Positions 37,226 through 46,004 of a stretch of DNA of 64,000 nt are shown piece by piece. Position 1 is the first letter of the stretch. Each line of letters begins with the position of its first letter. Location: assembly GCF_000619885.1 (NCBI RefSeq), contig NZ_JHUZ01000015.1, forward strand, positions 1 through 64,000, in the 5' to 3' direction. This stretch comes from Balneatrix alpica DSM 16621. GTDB lineage: Bacteria; Pseudomonadota; Gammaproteobacteria; Pseudomonadales; Balneatricaceae. The notes under the pieces were generated by a model that was not told the DNA's origin, did no database searches, and was given only the letters and a program-made list of their open reading frames with translations. Made by a program: the position numbers and the translations under genes.

Positions 37226-39179
37226 GCTGACCTGCCTCCACTGTCTCAGCTGCATCACGACGCTGTCGTTGGCGTGCCAAAGCATAACGCCGGTCCATCG
37301 CCGCAATCAGACCGCCAATCCCCATTAATAACCCACCCAGCCAAATCCAACGCACCAAGGGCTTGATATGCACCCTAACAGCCCAGGCTCCATCTTCTAA
37401 TGGCTCACCCAAGGCGATATAGATATCCTCAAACAGGCTCGGGCGTATCGCTGCTTCAGTCATCACGGTGTTTTGCACCAAGTATTTGCGCTTTTCCGGA
37501 TAGAGCTCAGCAATACGCTTGCCATCTCGGTAGATCTGGAAATGCCCACGATCAGATATGAAGTTAGGCCCCTCAAAATGGTGGGTACCGATAAACTTGA
37601 TATCAAATCCCAGCACCGCGACCTTATCGCCGGCCTGCATACGCATATCTTGCTCCTGCGCATGCAATGACACCCAGGTCACCCCCATAATGGTCACGGC
37701 CAAGCCCAGGTGGGCCAGATGCATTCCCCAAAATCCACCAGACTGACGCCAACGCGTAACCGCGATGCGCTTACCCATTTCCAGCAAGGTGTTGGCCACT
37801 ATCCACAAAGCCATTAAGGTTCCCAGGGCAGACAGCCATACCTCTTGTTCAAGCAGCAGACACAGGGTCCCACCCAATAAAGTGATCAGCAAAGGCCATA
37901 GTAGTTGGCGTCGCCACTGACTCCCTAGGTGACGCTTCCAACGTACCGCTATTCCAGCCCCCAATAACACAGACAAGATGGCAGTCAAGGGCACAAACAA
38001 CAGATTAAAGTACGGGGGCCCCACTGACAGCTTACCCAGCTCCAAAGCATCACTCACCAAGGGATAGAGCGTGCCCAGCAAGACCACCACAGTCATCACC
38101 AGCAACAGCAGGTTGTTAAGCAGCAGCATGGTCTCTCGTGAGAACAGCTCAAAGGACGCCTGACTGGACAGCGAGGCGCCACGCCAAGCGTAAAGCAGGA
38201 AAGAGCCCCCCACCGTAATGGCTAACAGCATCAAAATGAAGTAACCGCGGCTAGGATCCGAGGCGAAGGCATGCACAGAAGTAAGCACACCAGAACGCAC
38301 CAGGAAAGTGCCTAACAAGCTCAGAGAAAACGCCAGAATCGCCAATAACACTGTCCAGCTTTTAAATTCTCCACGCTTCTCAGTGACCGCGAGGCTATGC
38401 AGCAACGCTGTCCCCACTAACCAAGGCATAAAAGAGGCATTCTCAACCGGGTCCCAGAACCACCAGCCTCCCCAGCCCAGTTCGTAATAGGCCCACCAGG
38501 ATCCTAGCGCTATCCCTATGGTTAAAAAGGTCCAAGCGGCATTAGTCCAAGGACGAGTCCAGCGCACCCAGGCTGCATCCACCCGCCCACTTAGCAAAGC
38601 CGCGATAGCAAAAGCAAAGGCAACCGAAAAGCCAACATAGCCCATATACAGCATCGGCGGATGCATGATTAGGCCAATGTCCTGCAATAACGGATTGAGG
38701 TCACGCCCATCGGCAGGAACATTGGGCAATAGCCGCGCAAACGGACTGGAGGTCAGCAGCATGAACAACAGGAAACCAACCGAGATCAATCCCATGATCG
38801 CCAGCACTCTGGCCTGAATATCCAAGGGCAGATGCTGACTACGCCAAGCCACCGCAAAAGTCCAACCAGATAAAATCAGCACCCATAGCAACATGGAGCC
38901 TTCATGGCCGCCCCAGACTGCACTGAATTTATAGTACCAGGGTAGCTGCGAGTTAGAGTTGGAGGCGACATAAGCCACACTGAAGTCATCAGTTACAAAA
39001 GCCCACACTAAGCACGCAAATGACAATGCGATGAAGACAAACTGACCATTCACCAGCGGAACGGCAAAGCGCATCCAGAAAGCATTACCGGACCAGGTTC
39101 CCCATAACGGTACCAGCGCCAACAATACCGACAGGCACAGCGCCAGAATTAAAGCCAATAAACCCAACTCAGGAATCAT
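37218..39179 (-). CDS. ccmF: Haem lyase CcmF
   Basis: CcmF is the membrane haem lyase subunit that accepts haem from CcmE and attaches it to apocytochrome c. The 653-residue product has about 15 membrane segments and the WWD haem-handling domain GWGGWWFWDPVENASFMPWL, plus the expected flanking His residues (PPMLYMGYVG and ALLHSLAVTEKRG regions). I chose the ATG at 39179, one base after the ccmE stop, with AAGGGT upstream. Confidence 0.96.
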   Translation of the reverse strand: MIPELGLLALILALCLSVLLALVPLWGTWSGNAFWMRFAVPLVNGQFVFIALSFACLVWAFVTDDFSVAYVASNSNSQLPWYYKFSAVWGGHEGSMLLWVLILSGWTFAVAWRSQHLPLDIQARVLAIMGLISVGFLLFMLLTSSPFARLLPNVPADGRDLNPLLQDIGLIMHPPMLYMGYVGFSVAFAFAIAALLSGRVDAAWVRWTRPWTNAAWTFLTIGIALGSWWAYYELGWGGWWFWDPVENASFMPWLVGTALLHSLAVTEKRGEFKSWTVLLAILAFSLSLLGTFLVRSGVLTSVHAFASDPSRGYFILMLLAITVGGSFLLYAWRGASLSSQASFELFSRETMLLLNNLLLLVMTVVVLLGTLYPLVSDALELGKLSVGPPYFNLLFVPLTAILSVLLGAGIAVRWKRHLGSQWRRQLLWPLLITLLGGTLCLLLEQEVWLSALGTLMALWIVANTLLEMGKRIAVTRWRQSGGFWGMHLAHLGLAVTIMGVTWVSLHAQEQDMRMQAGDKVAVLGFDIKFIGTHHFEGPNFISDRGHFQIYRDGKRIAELYPEKRKYLVQNTVMTEAAIRPSLFEDIYIALGEPLEDGAWAVRVHIKPLVRWIWLGGLLMGIGGLIAAMDRRYALARQRQRRDAAETVEAGQHA

Positions 39180-39180
39180 T

Positions 39181-39630
39181 TCAATTACCCTTGTTTGCCG
39201 CAGCAGCCTCACTGGCTTTTAAGGCTTCAGCCACCTCGGGTGGCATATAGTTTTCATCATGCTTGGCTAACACCTCATCCGCGATGAAAACCCCCTGCTC
39301 ATTCATACTGCCCAGCGCCACTATGCCCTGCCCTTCACGGAACAAGTCCGGCAAGATGCCACTAAACTCAACCGCTATAATCTTGTCGTAATCGGTCAGC
39401 TCGAAGCGCACCAGTAGCGACTGGGGATCGCGCTGCACACTGCCATCTACCACCATCCCCCCAGCTCGAATACGTACTCCAGCTGGAGCTTCTCCAGCCA
39501 CAATCTGCGCAGGGGAATAGAACAAATTAATATTCTGGCTCAATGCATAGAGAGTCAGACCTACCGCAATGGCTACCCCCAACACCAACAAGAGTACGGC
39601 TACTAACCGGCGTTGACGTTTCACATTCAT
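39181..39630 (-). CDS. ccmE: Haem chaperone CcmE
   Basis: CcmE covalently binds haem in the periplasm and hands it to CcmF. The 149-residue product has one N-terminal membrane anchor (about 9-28) and an OB-fold domain. The haem-binding histidine lies in [12 protein letters not shown] (H124), with the conserved Tyr128. It overlaps ccmD by four bases. Confidence 0.96.
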   Translation of the reverse strand: MNVKRQRRLVAVLLLVLGVAIAVGLTLYALSQNINLFYSPAQIVAGEAPAGVRIRAGGMVVDGSVQRDPQSLLVRFELTDYDKIIAVEFSGILPDLFREGQGIVALGSMNEQGVFIADEVLAKHDENYMPPEVAEALKASEAAAANKGN

Positions 39631-39818
39631 AGAGGCCCCTCCACATCACTGCCAAACCGCTCTAAACGCTTACGTTGCTGCTGTTGGTAGTGTTTACCGG
39701 CCCGCAAAGGCAGCCAAACATTCAAGAGTAAAACCAAGAACGCTACCAGATAGCTAATCCACACATAGAGGCCATGCCCATCCATATGTAAAAAGGCTGC
39801 AAAATCAGAGAAGTACAT
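39627..39818 (-). CDS. ccmD: Haem exporter protein CcmD
   Basis: CcmD is a small single-span membrane protein needed to release haem-loaded CcmE from the CcmABC complex. The 63-residue product has the typical [21 protein letters not shown] start, one transmembrane helix and a basic, Gln-rich tail. It shares one base with the ccmC stop and overlaps ccmE by four. Confidence 0.93.
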   Translation of the reverse strand: MYFSDFAAFLHMDGHGLYVWISYLVAFLVLLLNVWLPLRAGKHYQQQQRKRLERFGSDVEGPL

Positions 39819-40582
39819 CAGGATGGCTCCTGCTTCAATAAGAGAGTCTGCACCCAGCCACTCGCTCGCTCACGTTGTAAAATTTCATTACGTGTACGAA
39901 TAAAGAGCACAAAGGTAAAAAATAAGTAGAAGCCAATCACCATCACCAGCAGTGGCAACCACATTTCAACTGGCATCGCGGGCTTTTCAGTAAGCGTGAA
40001 GGTGGCGGGCTGATGAAGTGTATTCCACCACTCCACCGAGTATTTAATGATGGGAATGTTCACCACCCCTACCAAGCTCAAAATAGCAGTAGCCTGGGCG
40101 GCCAGCTGACGATCACTAATAGCAGAGTGAAGCGCCATAATTCCCAGATACAAAAACAACAGAATCAGCATGGCAGTTAAGCGAGCATCCCACACCCACC
40201 AAGCTCCCCAAGTTGGCTTACCCCAGACAGCACCGGTCAAAAGTGCTAAAAATGCGAAGCTAGCGCCGATGGGCGCACAACACTTTGCCACCATCTCAGC
40301 CATCTTCATTTTCCAAATCAAACCAATAGCCCCCGCAACAGCCATCAGCACATACACTGACTGGGCTAAGAAAGCAGCGGGCACATGAATATAGATAATG
40401 CGAAAACTATTGCCCTGCTGATAATCTGCCGGTGCAAACGCTAACCCCCACACTGTTCCGACCAGCAAAAATGCCAGGGACAGCCCTGCGAGCCAGGGCA
40501 ACCAGCGACCACTAAAATCATAAAACCACTTAGGTGAGCCTAGCTGATAAAACCACTTCGGCATCAGTTGTGCTTTTGCCAT
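39818..40582 (-). CDS. ccmC: Haem exporter permease CcmC
   Basis: CcmC presents haem to CcmE. The 254-residue product has six membrane helices and the WWD motif variant [28 protein letters not shown], with HVPAAF and LHSA-type histidines. The start is uncertain: ATG at 40582 (MAKAQL) is eight bases after the ccmB stop with GGGTAG upstream, while ATG at 40597 would overlap ccmB. Confidence 0.94.
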   Translation of the reverse strand: MAKAQLMPKWFYQLGSPKWFYDFSGRWLPWLAGLSLAFLLVGTVWGLAFAPADYQQGNSFRIIYIHVPAAFLAQSVYVLMAVAGAIGLIWKMKMAEMVAKCCAPIGASFAFLALLTGAVWGKPTWGAWWVWDARLTAMLILLFLYLGIMALHSAISDRQLAAQATAILSLVGVVNIPIIKYSVEWWNTLHQPATFTLTEKPAMPVEMWLPLLVMVIGFYLFFTFVLFIRTRNEILQRERASGWVQTLLLKQEPS

Positions 40583-40589
40583 GCCATTA

Positions 40590-41318
40590 CTACCCATTTG
40601 CACTAATACGTAATGCAGCCGCTATCGCCCAGGGTGCCAGCGTAAGCGCCAATACCAATAGGGCGGCTAACACCGCTAGCTGTCCTGTGATTGCCATCCC
40701 CGCGCTGGCAGCGGTTACACTACCTGCCCCAAATACTAAGACTGGGATATAGAGCGGCAGAATAATTAGTGACAACAGGATACCTCCACGCTTTAGCCCT
40801 ACCACCAAGGCCGCACCTATTGCCCCCAAAAGACATAACGTCGGGGTGCCCAACAACAGGCTCAAAGCCAATGCTGAATATGCCTGCTCCGGCAAATTTA
40901 ACATCAGCGCCAATACCGGCGCCGCCAAGGTGAGGGGGAGTCCGGTAACTAGCCAGTACGCCACCACCTTAGCAGTGACTAGCCAAGCCAAGGGCAATTC
41001 ACTTACCAGCAGCTGTTCCAGCGCCCCCTCATCAAAATCCCCTTTAAACACCATATCCATGGATAACAAAGTGGCTAAAAGTGCGGCGACCCACAAAATA
41101 CCGGGCGCCAGCTGTGCCAAAAACTTAGGTTCCGGACTGACTGCAAGAGGAAACAGTGTCACGACCATCACAAAGAACATCAAGGGATTGAGCCACTCCA
41201 GGCGATTGCGCATCGCCAAAGTAAGATCCCGCTGCAACAAGCACCACCAGCCCCGCCACCAACTTCCCTGCGGCCCCTTTTCTGACGCTTCAGTCAAGCT
41301 GAGCTCCTCCCTTACCAT
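40590..41318 (-). CDS. ccmB: Haem exporter permease CcmB
   Basis: CcmB is the membrane partner of ATPase CcmA in the CcmABCD haem-handling complex. The 242-residue product has six hydrophobic helices and the family's [26 protein letters not shown] start and [20 protein letters not shown] segment. The ATG at 41318 overlaps ccmA by 29 bases and has no clear ribosome site; a TTG at 41297 lies six bases after GAGGAG and may be the true start. Confidence 0.93.
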   Translation of the reverse strand: MVREELSLTEASEKGPQGSWWRGWWCLLQRDLTLAMRNRLEWLNPLMFFVMVVTLFPLAVSPEPKFLAQLAPGILWVAALLATLLSMDMVFKGDFDEGALEQLLVSELPLAWLVTAKVVAYWLVTGLPLTLAAPVLALMLNLPEQAYSALALSLLLGTPTLCLLGAIGAALVVGLKRGGILLSLIILPLYIPVLVFGAGSVTAASAGMAITGQLAVLAALLVLALTLAPWAIAAALRISANG

Positions 41319-41934
41319 CCAAACTCAAGCGTCGACAGCTAAAATCTGCAGATAATTCATGGTGGGTGGTAAAAATCACACTGCCTCCCGCGGCAGCCTT
41401 TGCCTGAAGATGCTGCTCAAGTGCTTGCACCCCTTTACGATCGATCGCCGTAAAGGGTTCATCTAAAACCCATAAAGGAGCTGTGGTCATATACAATCGC
41501 GCAAGATTAACCCGGCGCTGTTGCCCTGCTGAGAGTTGGTAGCAAGGTACATCTTCGTAACGAGCCAACCCTACTTGACTTAATGCCTGGCGGGCTTGTT
41601 CAGCCTGTAAATGAGGTTGCAACCCCGCTAACCAACGGAGATTCTCTAAAGGAGTCAGAGCAGCCTTTATGCCCGTACCATGGCCACAATAAAGCATTTG
41701 GGAGAAATACTCCGCCTGTACCTCTGCCAACGGCTGCCCTTGCCAGTACAATTCGCCAGCACTTAGGCGCAACAAACGGCCTATACACTTGAGCAAGGTG
41801 GTTTTGCCCGCACCATTGGGCCCTTCCACTTGCAGGACTTCCCCCGCTGCCAAACTAAAACTAAGCTGTCGGAATAACAGGCGATCATCCCGCTCCATTC
41901 CCAATTGCTTGGCTTGCAGCAATATGGCCGTCAC
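41290..41934 (-). CDS. ccmA: Haem exporter ATP-binding protein CcmA
   Basis: CcmA is the ABC ATPase that drives release of holo-CcmE. Walker A is GPNGAGKT (38-45), the signature is QLSAGQQRRVNLARL and Walker B is LWVLDEPFTA. The frame is open further upstream, but the family begins at LLQAKQLGMERDDRLLF, so I chose the GTG at 41934 with AAGGAG ten bases before it. This gives 214 residues, the family length, and removes a false overlap with the divergent fliK-like gene. First gene of the ccm operon. Confidence 0.94.
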   Translation of the reverse strand: MTAILLQAKQLGMERDDRLLFRQLSFSLAAGEVLQVEGPNGAGKTTLLKCIGRLLRLSAGELYWQGQPLAEVQAEYFSQMLYCGHGTGIKAALTPLENLRWLAGLQPHLQAEQARQALSQVGLARYEDVPCYQLSAGQQRRVNLARLYMTTAPLWVLDEPFTAIDRKGVQALEQHLQAKAAAGGSVIFTTHHELSADFSCRRLSLDGKGGAQLD

Positions 41935-42016
41935 CCTGCTCTTTCTCCTTTTGCCAGAAAGGCGCAGATTATATAGAAATAAAACCAGAGCGTCCTGACT
42001 TGGCACAACAAAGCGC

Positions 42017-43084
42017 ATGAACATTAGTCTGCCAGCATTACTCCAACCCAGCTTGATACTGACATCCAAGCCTGAAGGTGCTTTAGCATCAAAACCTTCG
42101 TCGCAGCCTGCTACAGGCTCAGTATTCAAAGCTCAGGTATTAATGAGCCTGCCTATGCCCAATGGCGGCAGCCAGGTTCAATTGCGTACTGCTAACGGAC
42201 AACAACTACAAGCATTTAGCCAATTACCTTTGCAGAGCGGTCAAGAGGTCACTTTACGTGCACAAACCCCTACCCAGCTACAGCTGGTTGGTGGTGGGCT
42301 CAGTCAAGAACTTAGTACCCTGCAACAGGGACTACGCCAAGCCCTACCGCGTCAACTGGAACCCGGGCAACTACAGAACTTACTAGCCCTACTCAAATTA
42401 CCGGCACAGAGTTTAGGCATCAGCCCTCAAGCTTGGCAGGCGCTGCATAGACTAAGCGAAGGACTGCCGAATAGGGAGAGTTTGAAACAGCCGGACACAC
42501 TTCGACAAGCTGTGCAAGACAGCGGTTTCTTTAGCGAAACACGTTTACTGAAAGGGCAGGATGTAAGCCGCGACCATAAGGTCCAACTGCTACAACTGGC
42601 TGCCCTGCTACCCGACAACCACCCGCTTAAAAAACTGGTTGAAGGTCGTCTGGCCAAAGTGCAAGTCAGCCAAATTCAAAATCTACTGCGCCAAGAACCG
42701 CAACAAGACTCCCAGCAGTTACAACTGCTCATCAATAACCAGCAACAACTCGAAGCCTTAGACTGGCGGATTCAGCGGCGTGAGCACAGCTTGGCGGAAG
42801 AAGAAGAGCCCCAGCGTCATTGGCAGATCGATATCGAACTGGAACCCGACCAGGAAGGAAAGCTGCACTTACGCCTTGATTGGCAACACTCCCTAGCGAT
42901 CACACTCTGGGTACCTAATCAGACTTGGCAACAGCGCATTTCAAAAGCTGATTGGGATCAGCTGGCCCAGCACTTACAGCAGCGTGGTATTCCGGTGCAG
43001 CTCTGCCAATGCTTTATTGGCGAGCCCCCTAGCAGCGCTCAAACAAGCAACACCCATACGCCGTTGATTGATACACGTGCCTAA
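42017..43084 (+). CDS. FliK-like protein (hook-length control C-terminal domain)
   Basis: The 355-residue product is Gln/Leu-rich. Its C-terminal half (about 265-335) resembles the FliK C-terminal domain: WQIDIELEPDQEGKLHLRLDWQHSLAITLWV, then QLAQHLQQRGIPVQLCQCFIGEPP. The N-terminal part is a low-complexity linker. A second fliK lies at 60883. FliK controls hook length by acting on FlhB; here the gene is followed 14 bases later by a stand-alone FlhB C-domain-like gene, so a shared role in export switching is inferred. It is divergent from ccmA, with an 82-base gap. Confidence 0.75.
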   Translation: MNISLPALLQPSLILTSKPEGALASKPSSQPATGSVFKAQVLMSLPMPNGGSQVQLRTANGQQLQAFSQLPLQSGQEVTLRAQTPTQLQLVGGGLSQELSTLQQGLRQALPRQLEPGQLQNLLALLKLPAQSLGISPQAWQALHRLSEGLPNRESLKQPDTLRQAVQDSGFFSETRLLKGQDVSRDHKVQLLQLAALLPDNHPLKKLVEGRLAKVQVSQIQNLLRQEPQQDSQQLQLLINNQQQLEALDWRIQRREHSLAEEEEPQRHWQIDIELEPDQEGKLHLRLDWQHSLAITLWVPNQTWQQRISKADWDQLAQHLQQRGIPVQLCQCFIGEPPSSAQTSNTHTPLIDTRA

Positions 43085-43098
43085 GCAGAGCATTAAAT

Positions 43099-43392
43099 AT
43101 GAAAAAAAAGGTCAAACTTGCTACAGCACTAGAATATAAGCACGGTGAGGATCGAGCTCCTCGCGTGACTGCCATCGGTAGTGGCTATATTGCTGAAGCC
43201 ATCATAAAACTTGCCCAAGAACACAACATTCCGCTACATGAAAGCCCTGAAGTAGCAGCCATGCTAAGCCAATTGGAACCTGGTGATGAAATTCCCGAAC
43301 AGCTCTATATTGCAGTCGCTGAGATTTTGGCATTCATCTACAACCTGAGTGATGCCAAACAACGAGAAAAGGGGCTAACGCCCCCCACTTAA
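43099..43392 (+). CDS. FlhB C-terminal domain-like protein (FlhX type)
   Basis: The 97-residue product aligns with the cytoplasmic part of FlhB that follows its NPTH self-cleavage site: KLATALEYKHGE matches FAVALQYSGKG, and ELAQEHNIPLHESPEVA and IPEQLYIAVAEILAFIYNL match later FlhB motifs. The NPTH motif is absent, so it mimics the already cut C-terminal fragment. Similar FlhX proteins can partly replace that fragment in other bacteria. A minus-strand terminator is embedded in its last codons. Confidence 0.85.
   Translation: MKKKVKLATALEYKHGEDRAPRVTAIGSGYIAEAIIKLAQEHNIPLHESPEVAAMLSQLEPGDEIPEQLYIAVAEILAFIYNLSDAKQREKGLTPPT
43366..43384 (-). terminator. Terminator of the flagellar-chemotaxis operon
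   Basis: On the minus strand GGGGC and GCCCC pair around GTTA and are followed by TTTTC. It lies 25 bases beyond the DUF2802 gene stop, inside the 3' end of the convergent FlhX-like gene. Confidence 0.65.
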
Positions 43393-43408
43393 AACCGCAC
43401 TCAAAAAG

Positions 43409-43828
43409 CTAAGATTGACGAACACGCTTACGCGGCTCAGGACGCACTTCTCGATGTAATAATGCAATCAGTTCGGCCTCTGGACGCCCAATCCCACAGT
43501 TGACGATCACATCATCCACAGAAGCCCCCATCTCCATTAGCTTGGCCGCTTGAGTAATAGCTGCACCACCGCTCTCACGCCCCTCCATTCGTTGCTGACG
43601 CTCGACGGTTTGGTTCAAACGCTTTTCCACATCAACTAAGCGTTGCCCCACACCAATGGTGCTATGACTCATTAAATCGACCTCGCTACGCAACAGGGTC
43701 AACAGGGCCTGATACTGACGTTGCTGCTGCACCAAACGCACACAGGCCCAGATCGCTAAGATCAGGGCCAAGATCGCAAGCACACCTATGCCGATTAATA
43801 CTCCAGCGCTAAACGAGGCTGTCATCAT
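43409..43828 (-). CDS. DUF2802 domain protein
   Basis: The 139-residue product has one N-terminal transmembrane helix (VLIGIGVLAILALILAIWACV), a coiled-coil middle and a short C-terminal DUF2802 motif (AAKLMEMGASVDDVIVNCGIGRPEAELIALLHR) that looks like a helix-turn-helix. This gene closes the chemotaxis operon in Pseudomonas and Vibrio relatives as well, downstream of cheW; the function is unknown. ATG codons at 43828 and 43825 are both possible, with GGATAGGAT upstream. Confidence 0.82.
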   Translation of the reverse strand: MMTASFSAGVLIGIGVLAILALILAIWACVRLVQQQRQYQALLTLLRSEVDLMSHSTIGVGQRLVDVEKRLNQTVERQQRMEGRESGGAAITQAAKLMEMGASVDDVIVNCGIGRPEAELIALLHREVRPEPRKRVRQS

Positions 43829-43877
43829 TATCCTATCCGGGGTTGCCGCCATACCTTGCAGCAGGGCTAATCACTGA

Positions 43878-44357
43878 TCAGAGATTGGCAATTTCAGCCC
43901 ACTCATCTTCTGTCATCAGCTTATCTAGCTCAACCAGAATGAGCAAACGGTCATTCTTATGGCAAACCCCATGGATAAACTTAGCACTCTCTTCATTACC
44001 TAAGGCAGGAGGACTCTCAATTTCAGATTGGCTGAGATAGACCACCTCGGCCACGGCATCCACCAGTATCCCCACCACCTGATGATTCACTTCGATGATA
44101 ATGATACGAGAGTTATCAGTAATTTCAGCGGGCACCAGACCAAAACGCTGGCGAGTGTCGATTACCGTCACCACATTGCCACGCAAGTTGATAATACCCA
44201 GCACATAAGAAGGGGCACCTGGCACAGGAGCAATGTCGGTATAGCGCAACACTTCCTGTACCTGCATTACGTTGACACCGTACACTTCCCGATCCAACCG
44301 GAACGTCACCCACTGCAAAACAGTATCGTTGGTCACTTTAGAATGATTGCTGGCCAT
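43878..44357 (-). CDS. cheW: Chemotaxis coupling protein CheW
   Basis: CheW links chemoreceptors to CheA in the signalling array. The 159-residue product is a single CheW domain: VLQWVTFRLDREVYGVNVMQVQEVLRY, APSYVLGIINLRGNVVTVIDTRQRFG and IIIIEVNHQVVGILVDAVAEV. It lies 37 bases after the parP-like gene and 49 before the DUF2802 gene. Confidence 0.96.
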   Translation of the reverse strand: MASNHSKVTNDTVLQWVTFRLDREVYGVNVMQVQEVLRYTDIAPVPGAPSYVLGIINLRGNVVTVIDTRQRFGLVPAEITDNSRIIIIEVNHQVVGILVDAVAEVVYLSQSEIESPPALGNEESAKFIHGVCHKNDRLLILVELDKLMTEDEWAEIANL

Positions 44358-44394
44358 AGCTTATCCTCGGTATTACAAGGCGCACTCGAGGCGC

Positions 44395-45198
44395 TCACCT
44401 CAACTTATTATTGGAGTTCCCAGCCACCTGGCCGGCCTGCTTAGGAAAATTCTTATCGTCCGCGTTTAATAACTGCCCTAACATGGCAATGTCCATTACC
44501 GCACACATATGGTCTATTACCGTACCAGCCAACCAGGGACGCTTACCCCGCTCAGTGCGCCAGCGAATCTGATCAGGCTCTAGGGTGATCGCTTCTGCCA
44601 CTTCATGACAAGCTAACCCCCAGTCACATCCTTCGATCAAAATCACATAACGCATGCCCTGGCGATAATCTTCCTGATACTTCTCTGGCATCACCCATAA
44701 GGCGGTATCTACTACCTTGATCATGCGTCCACTATGGCCCGGCAACAACCCCATAAACCAGGGTGCCTGCCCAAATAAAGGCGTCAACCCTTTCTCCGAA
44801 AGTGTCAAAACCCCTCCAAGGGATACTAAAGGCACTGCGAGCTTCAAGCCTGCGACATTGAACATCAAACACTCAAACCGTCCCTGCCCCCATTGTGGAC
44901 GCTCATTTGCCGGCGGTGGTATGGCCCCCGCACCATTACCCTGTTGCGGGAGTGGCTCAAACTCATTTGGCTGCGCCGCTGGCTTAGCAGGTGTAAGCTC
45001 TTTTTTCGGTGCAGGTGCAGGTGCAGGTGCAGGTGCAGGTGCAGGTGCAGGTGCAGGTGCAGGTGCAGGTGCAGGTGCAGGTGATTCGACCACAGCCGGT
45101 TCATCCTCCACAACCGGCATATCATTCAGCAGTGCATCCAGATAGGTTTCTAAGGCTAGCTTGGCTTCCGATTGGGTGGTGGACTTAAGCTTACTCAT
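44395..45198 (-). CDS. parP: ParP-like CheW-domain protein with Ala-Pro linker
   Basis: The 267-residue product has an N-terminal segment with an acidic stretch (LDALLNDMPVVEDEPAVVE), an alternating Ala-Pro linker at about 39-64, a variable region, and a C-terminal CheW-like domain (FECLMFNVAGLKLAVPLVSLGGVL). Position between a ParA-type ATPase and cheW matches ParP of Vibrio, whose C-terminal AIF domain binds CheA and whose N-terminus binds ParC to hold arrays at the pole. The name is by context and layout. It overlaps the parC-like gene by eight bases. Confidence 0.8.
   Translation of the reverse strand: MSKLKSTTQSEAKLALETYLDALLNDMPVVEDEPAVVESPAPAPAPAPAPAPAPAPAPAPAPAPKKELTPAKPAAQPNEFEPLPQQGNGAGAIPPPANERPQWGQGRFECLMFNVAGLKLAVPLVSLGGVLTLSEKGLTPLFGQAPWFMGLLPGHSGRMIKVVDTALWVMPEKYQEDYRQGMRYVILIEGCDWGLACHEVAEAITLEPDQIRWRTERGKRPWLAGTVIDHMCAVMDIAMLGQLLNADDKNFPKQAGQVAGNSNNKLR
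45008..45082. repeat. Hexamer microsatellite GGTGCA x 12.5 coding an Ala-Pro linker
   Basis: GGTGCA is repeated without a mismatch over 75 bases on the plus strand. On the coding strand it gives 25 alternating Ala and Pro codons, all GCA and CCT. The uniform codons suggest recent expansion by slippage. Because the unit is six bases, copy-number change alters linker length without shifting the frame. Confidence 0.95.
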
Positions 45199-46000
45199 AG
45201 GCTTCCTCTAACACAGAGGCAGGCACCTGCTCATCCTCACCAGACAAACTTTTCAACAGCATATTGTAAGCCCGTACTCCACGACTGCCCGCATCCAACG
45301 CTGAGGGCACAACCCCTGCAGTGCTCGCGTTACGAAATTTAGTGTCTATCGGGATAACTGCATTAGCCACATATTCAGGGTAACTATTACGAATCATCCT
45401 CAAGCTTTGTACGGACGCCTGTGTGCGTCTGTCATAAAAAGTTGGCAATACCGTAAAGGGCAGTGGTCTTTTCCGTGCCTTATTAACCAACAGCAAGGTC
45501 CGCATCATTCGCTCTAGCCCTTTGATGGCCAAAAACTCCGTCTGTACAGGAATGATCAACCGCTCACAAGCTGCCATAGCATTGACCATTAGTACTCCTA
45601 ATACAGGTGGACTATCTAAGATCACATGGTCAAATTGATCCCATAAACTGACAAGCGCCTTCGATACCACCAACCCCATGCCATCTTGACCGGTGGCTTG
45701 ACGCTCCAATGTGGCCATAGCCGTGGATGCACCAATCAAAGAAATATTAGGGTGACTGGTTTCCAGCAACAAAGACTCTGCCAAACCCTGCCCTAATAAC
45801 TGACTTTGCTTAAACAAGTCATAAGCACTACCTTCGAGCTGATCCGGGTCATAACGAAAATAGCTCGTTAAAGAGCCATGGGGATCCAAGTCTAACGTAA
45901 GTACAGACTTGCCTTGATCGGCCAGCAGTCCCGCTAGAGTTACTACCGTTGTTGTCTTACCAACCCCTCCTTTTTGGTTGGCTACCGCCCAAATACGCAT
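45191..46000 (-). CDS. parC: ParA-family ATPase (ParC-like), polar chemotaxis positioning
   Basis: The 269-residue product is a ParA/Soj-type ATPase with the deviant Walker A QKGGVGKTT (9-17), a DLDPHGSLT motif and VILDSPPVLG. In Vibrio and Pseudomonas a ParA homologue encoded after cheB places chemotaxis arrays at the cell pole; the adjacent ParP-like gene supports that role. It starts four bases after cheB's stop. The motC and motD genes found at this point in Pseudomonas are absent. Confidence 0.88.
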   Translation of the reverse strand: MRIWAVANQKGGVGKTTTVVTLAGLLADQGKSVLTLDLDPHGSLTSYFRYDPDQLEGSAYDLFKQSQLLGQGLAESLLLETSHPNISLIGASTAMATLERQATGQDGMGLVVSKALVSLWDQFDHVILDSPPVLGVLMVNAMAACERLIIPVQTEFLAIKGLERMMRTLLLVNKARKRPLPFTVLPTFYDRRTQASVQSLRMIRNSYPEYVANAVIPIDTKFRNASTAGVVPSALDAGSRGVRAYNMLLKSLSGEDEQVPASVLEEAYE

Positions 46001-46004
46001 GTCC

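Noticed and set aside
41935-42129. Upstream extension of ccmA
   Set aside because: It would overlap the divergent FliK-like gene and adds residues with no similarity to the ABC family. The GTG at 41934 has a ribosome site.
45008-45082. Tandem repeat as a CRISPR array
   Set aside because: The unit is six bases with no spacers and lies in frame inside a CheW-domain gene.
44893-45125. Open frames across the hexamer repeat giving Leu-His or Cys-Arg repeats
   Set aside because: They are shadow translations of the repeat in other frames of the ParP-like gene.
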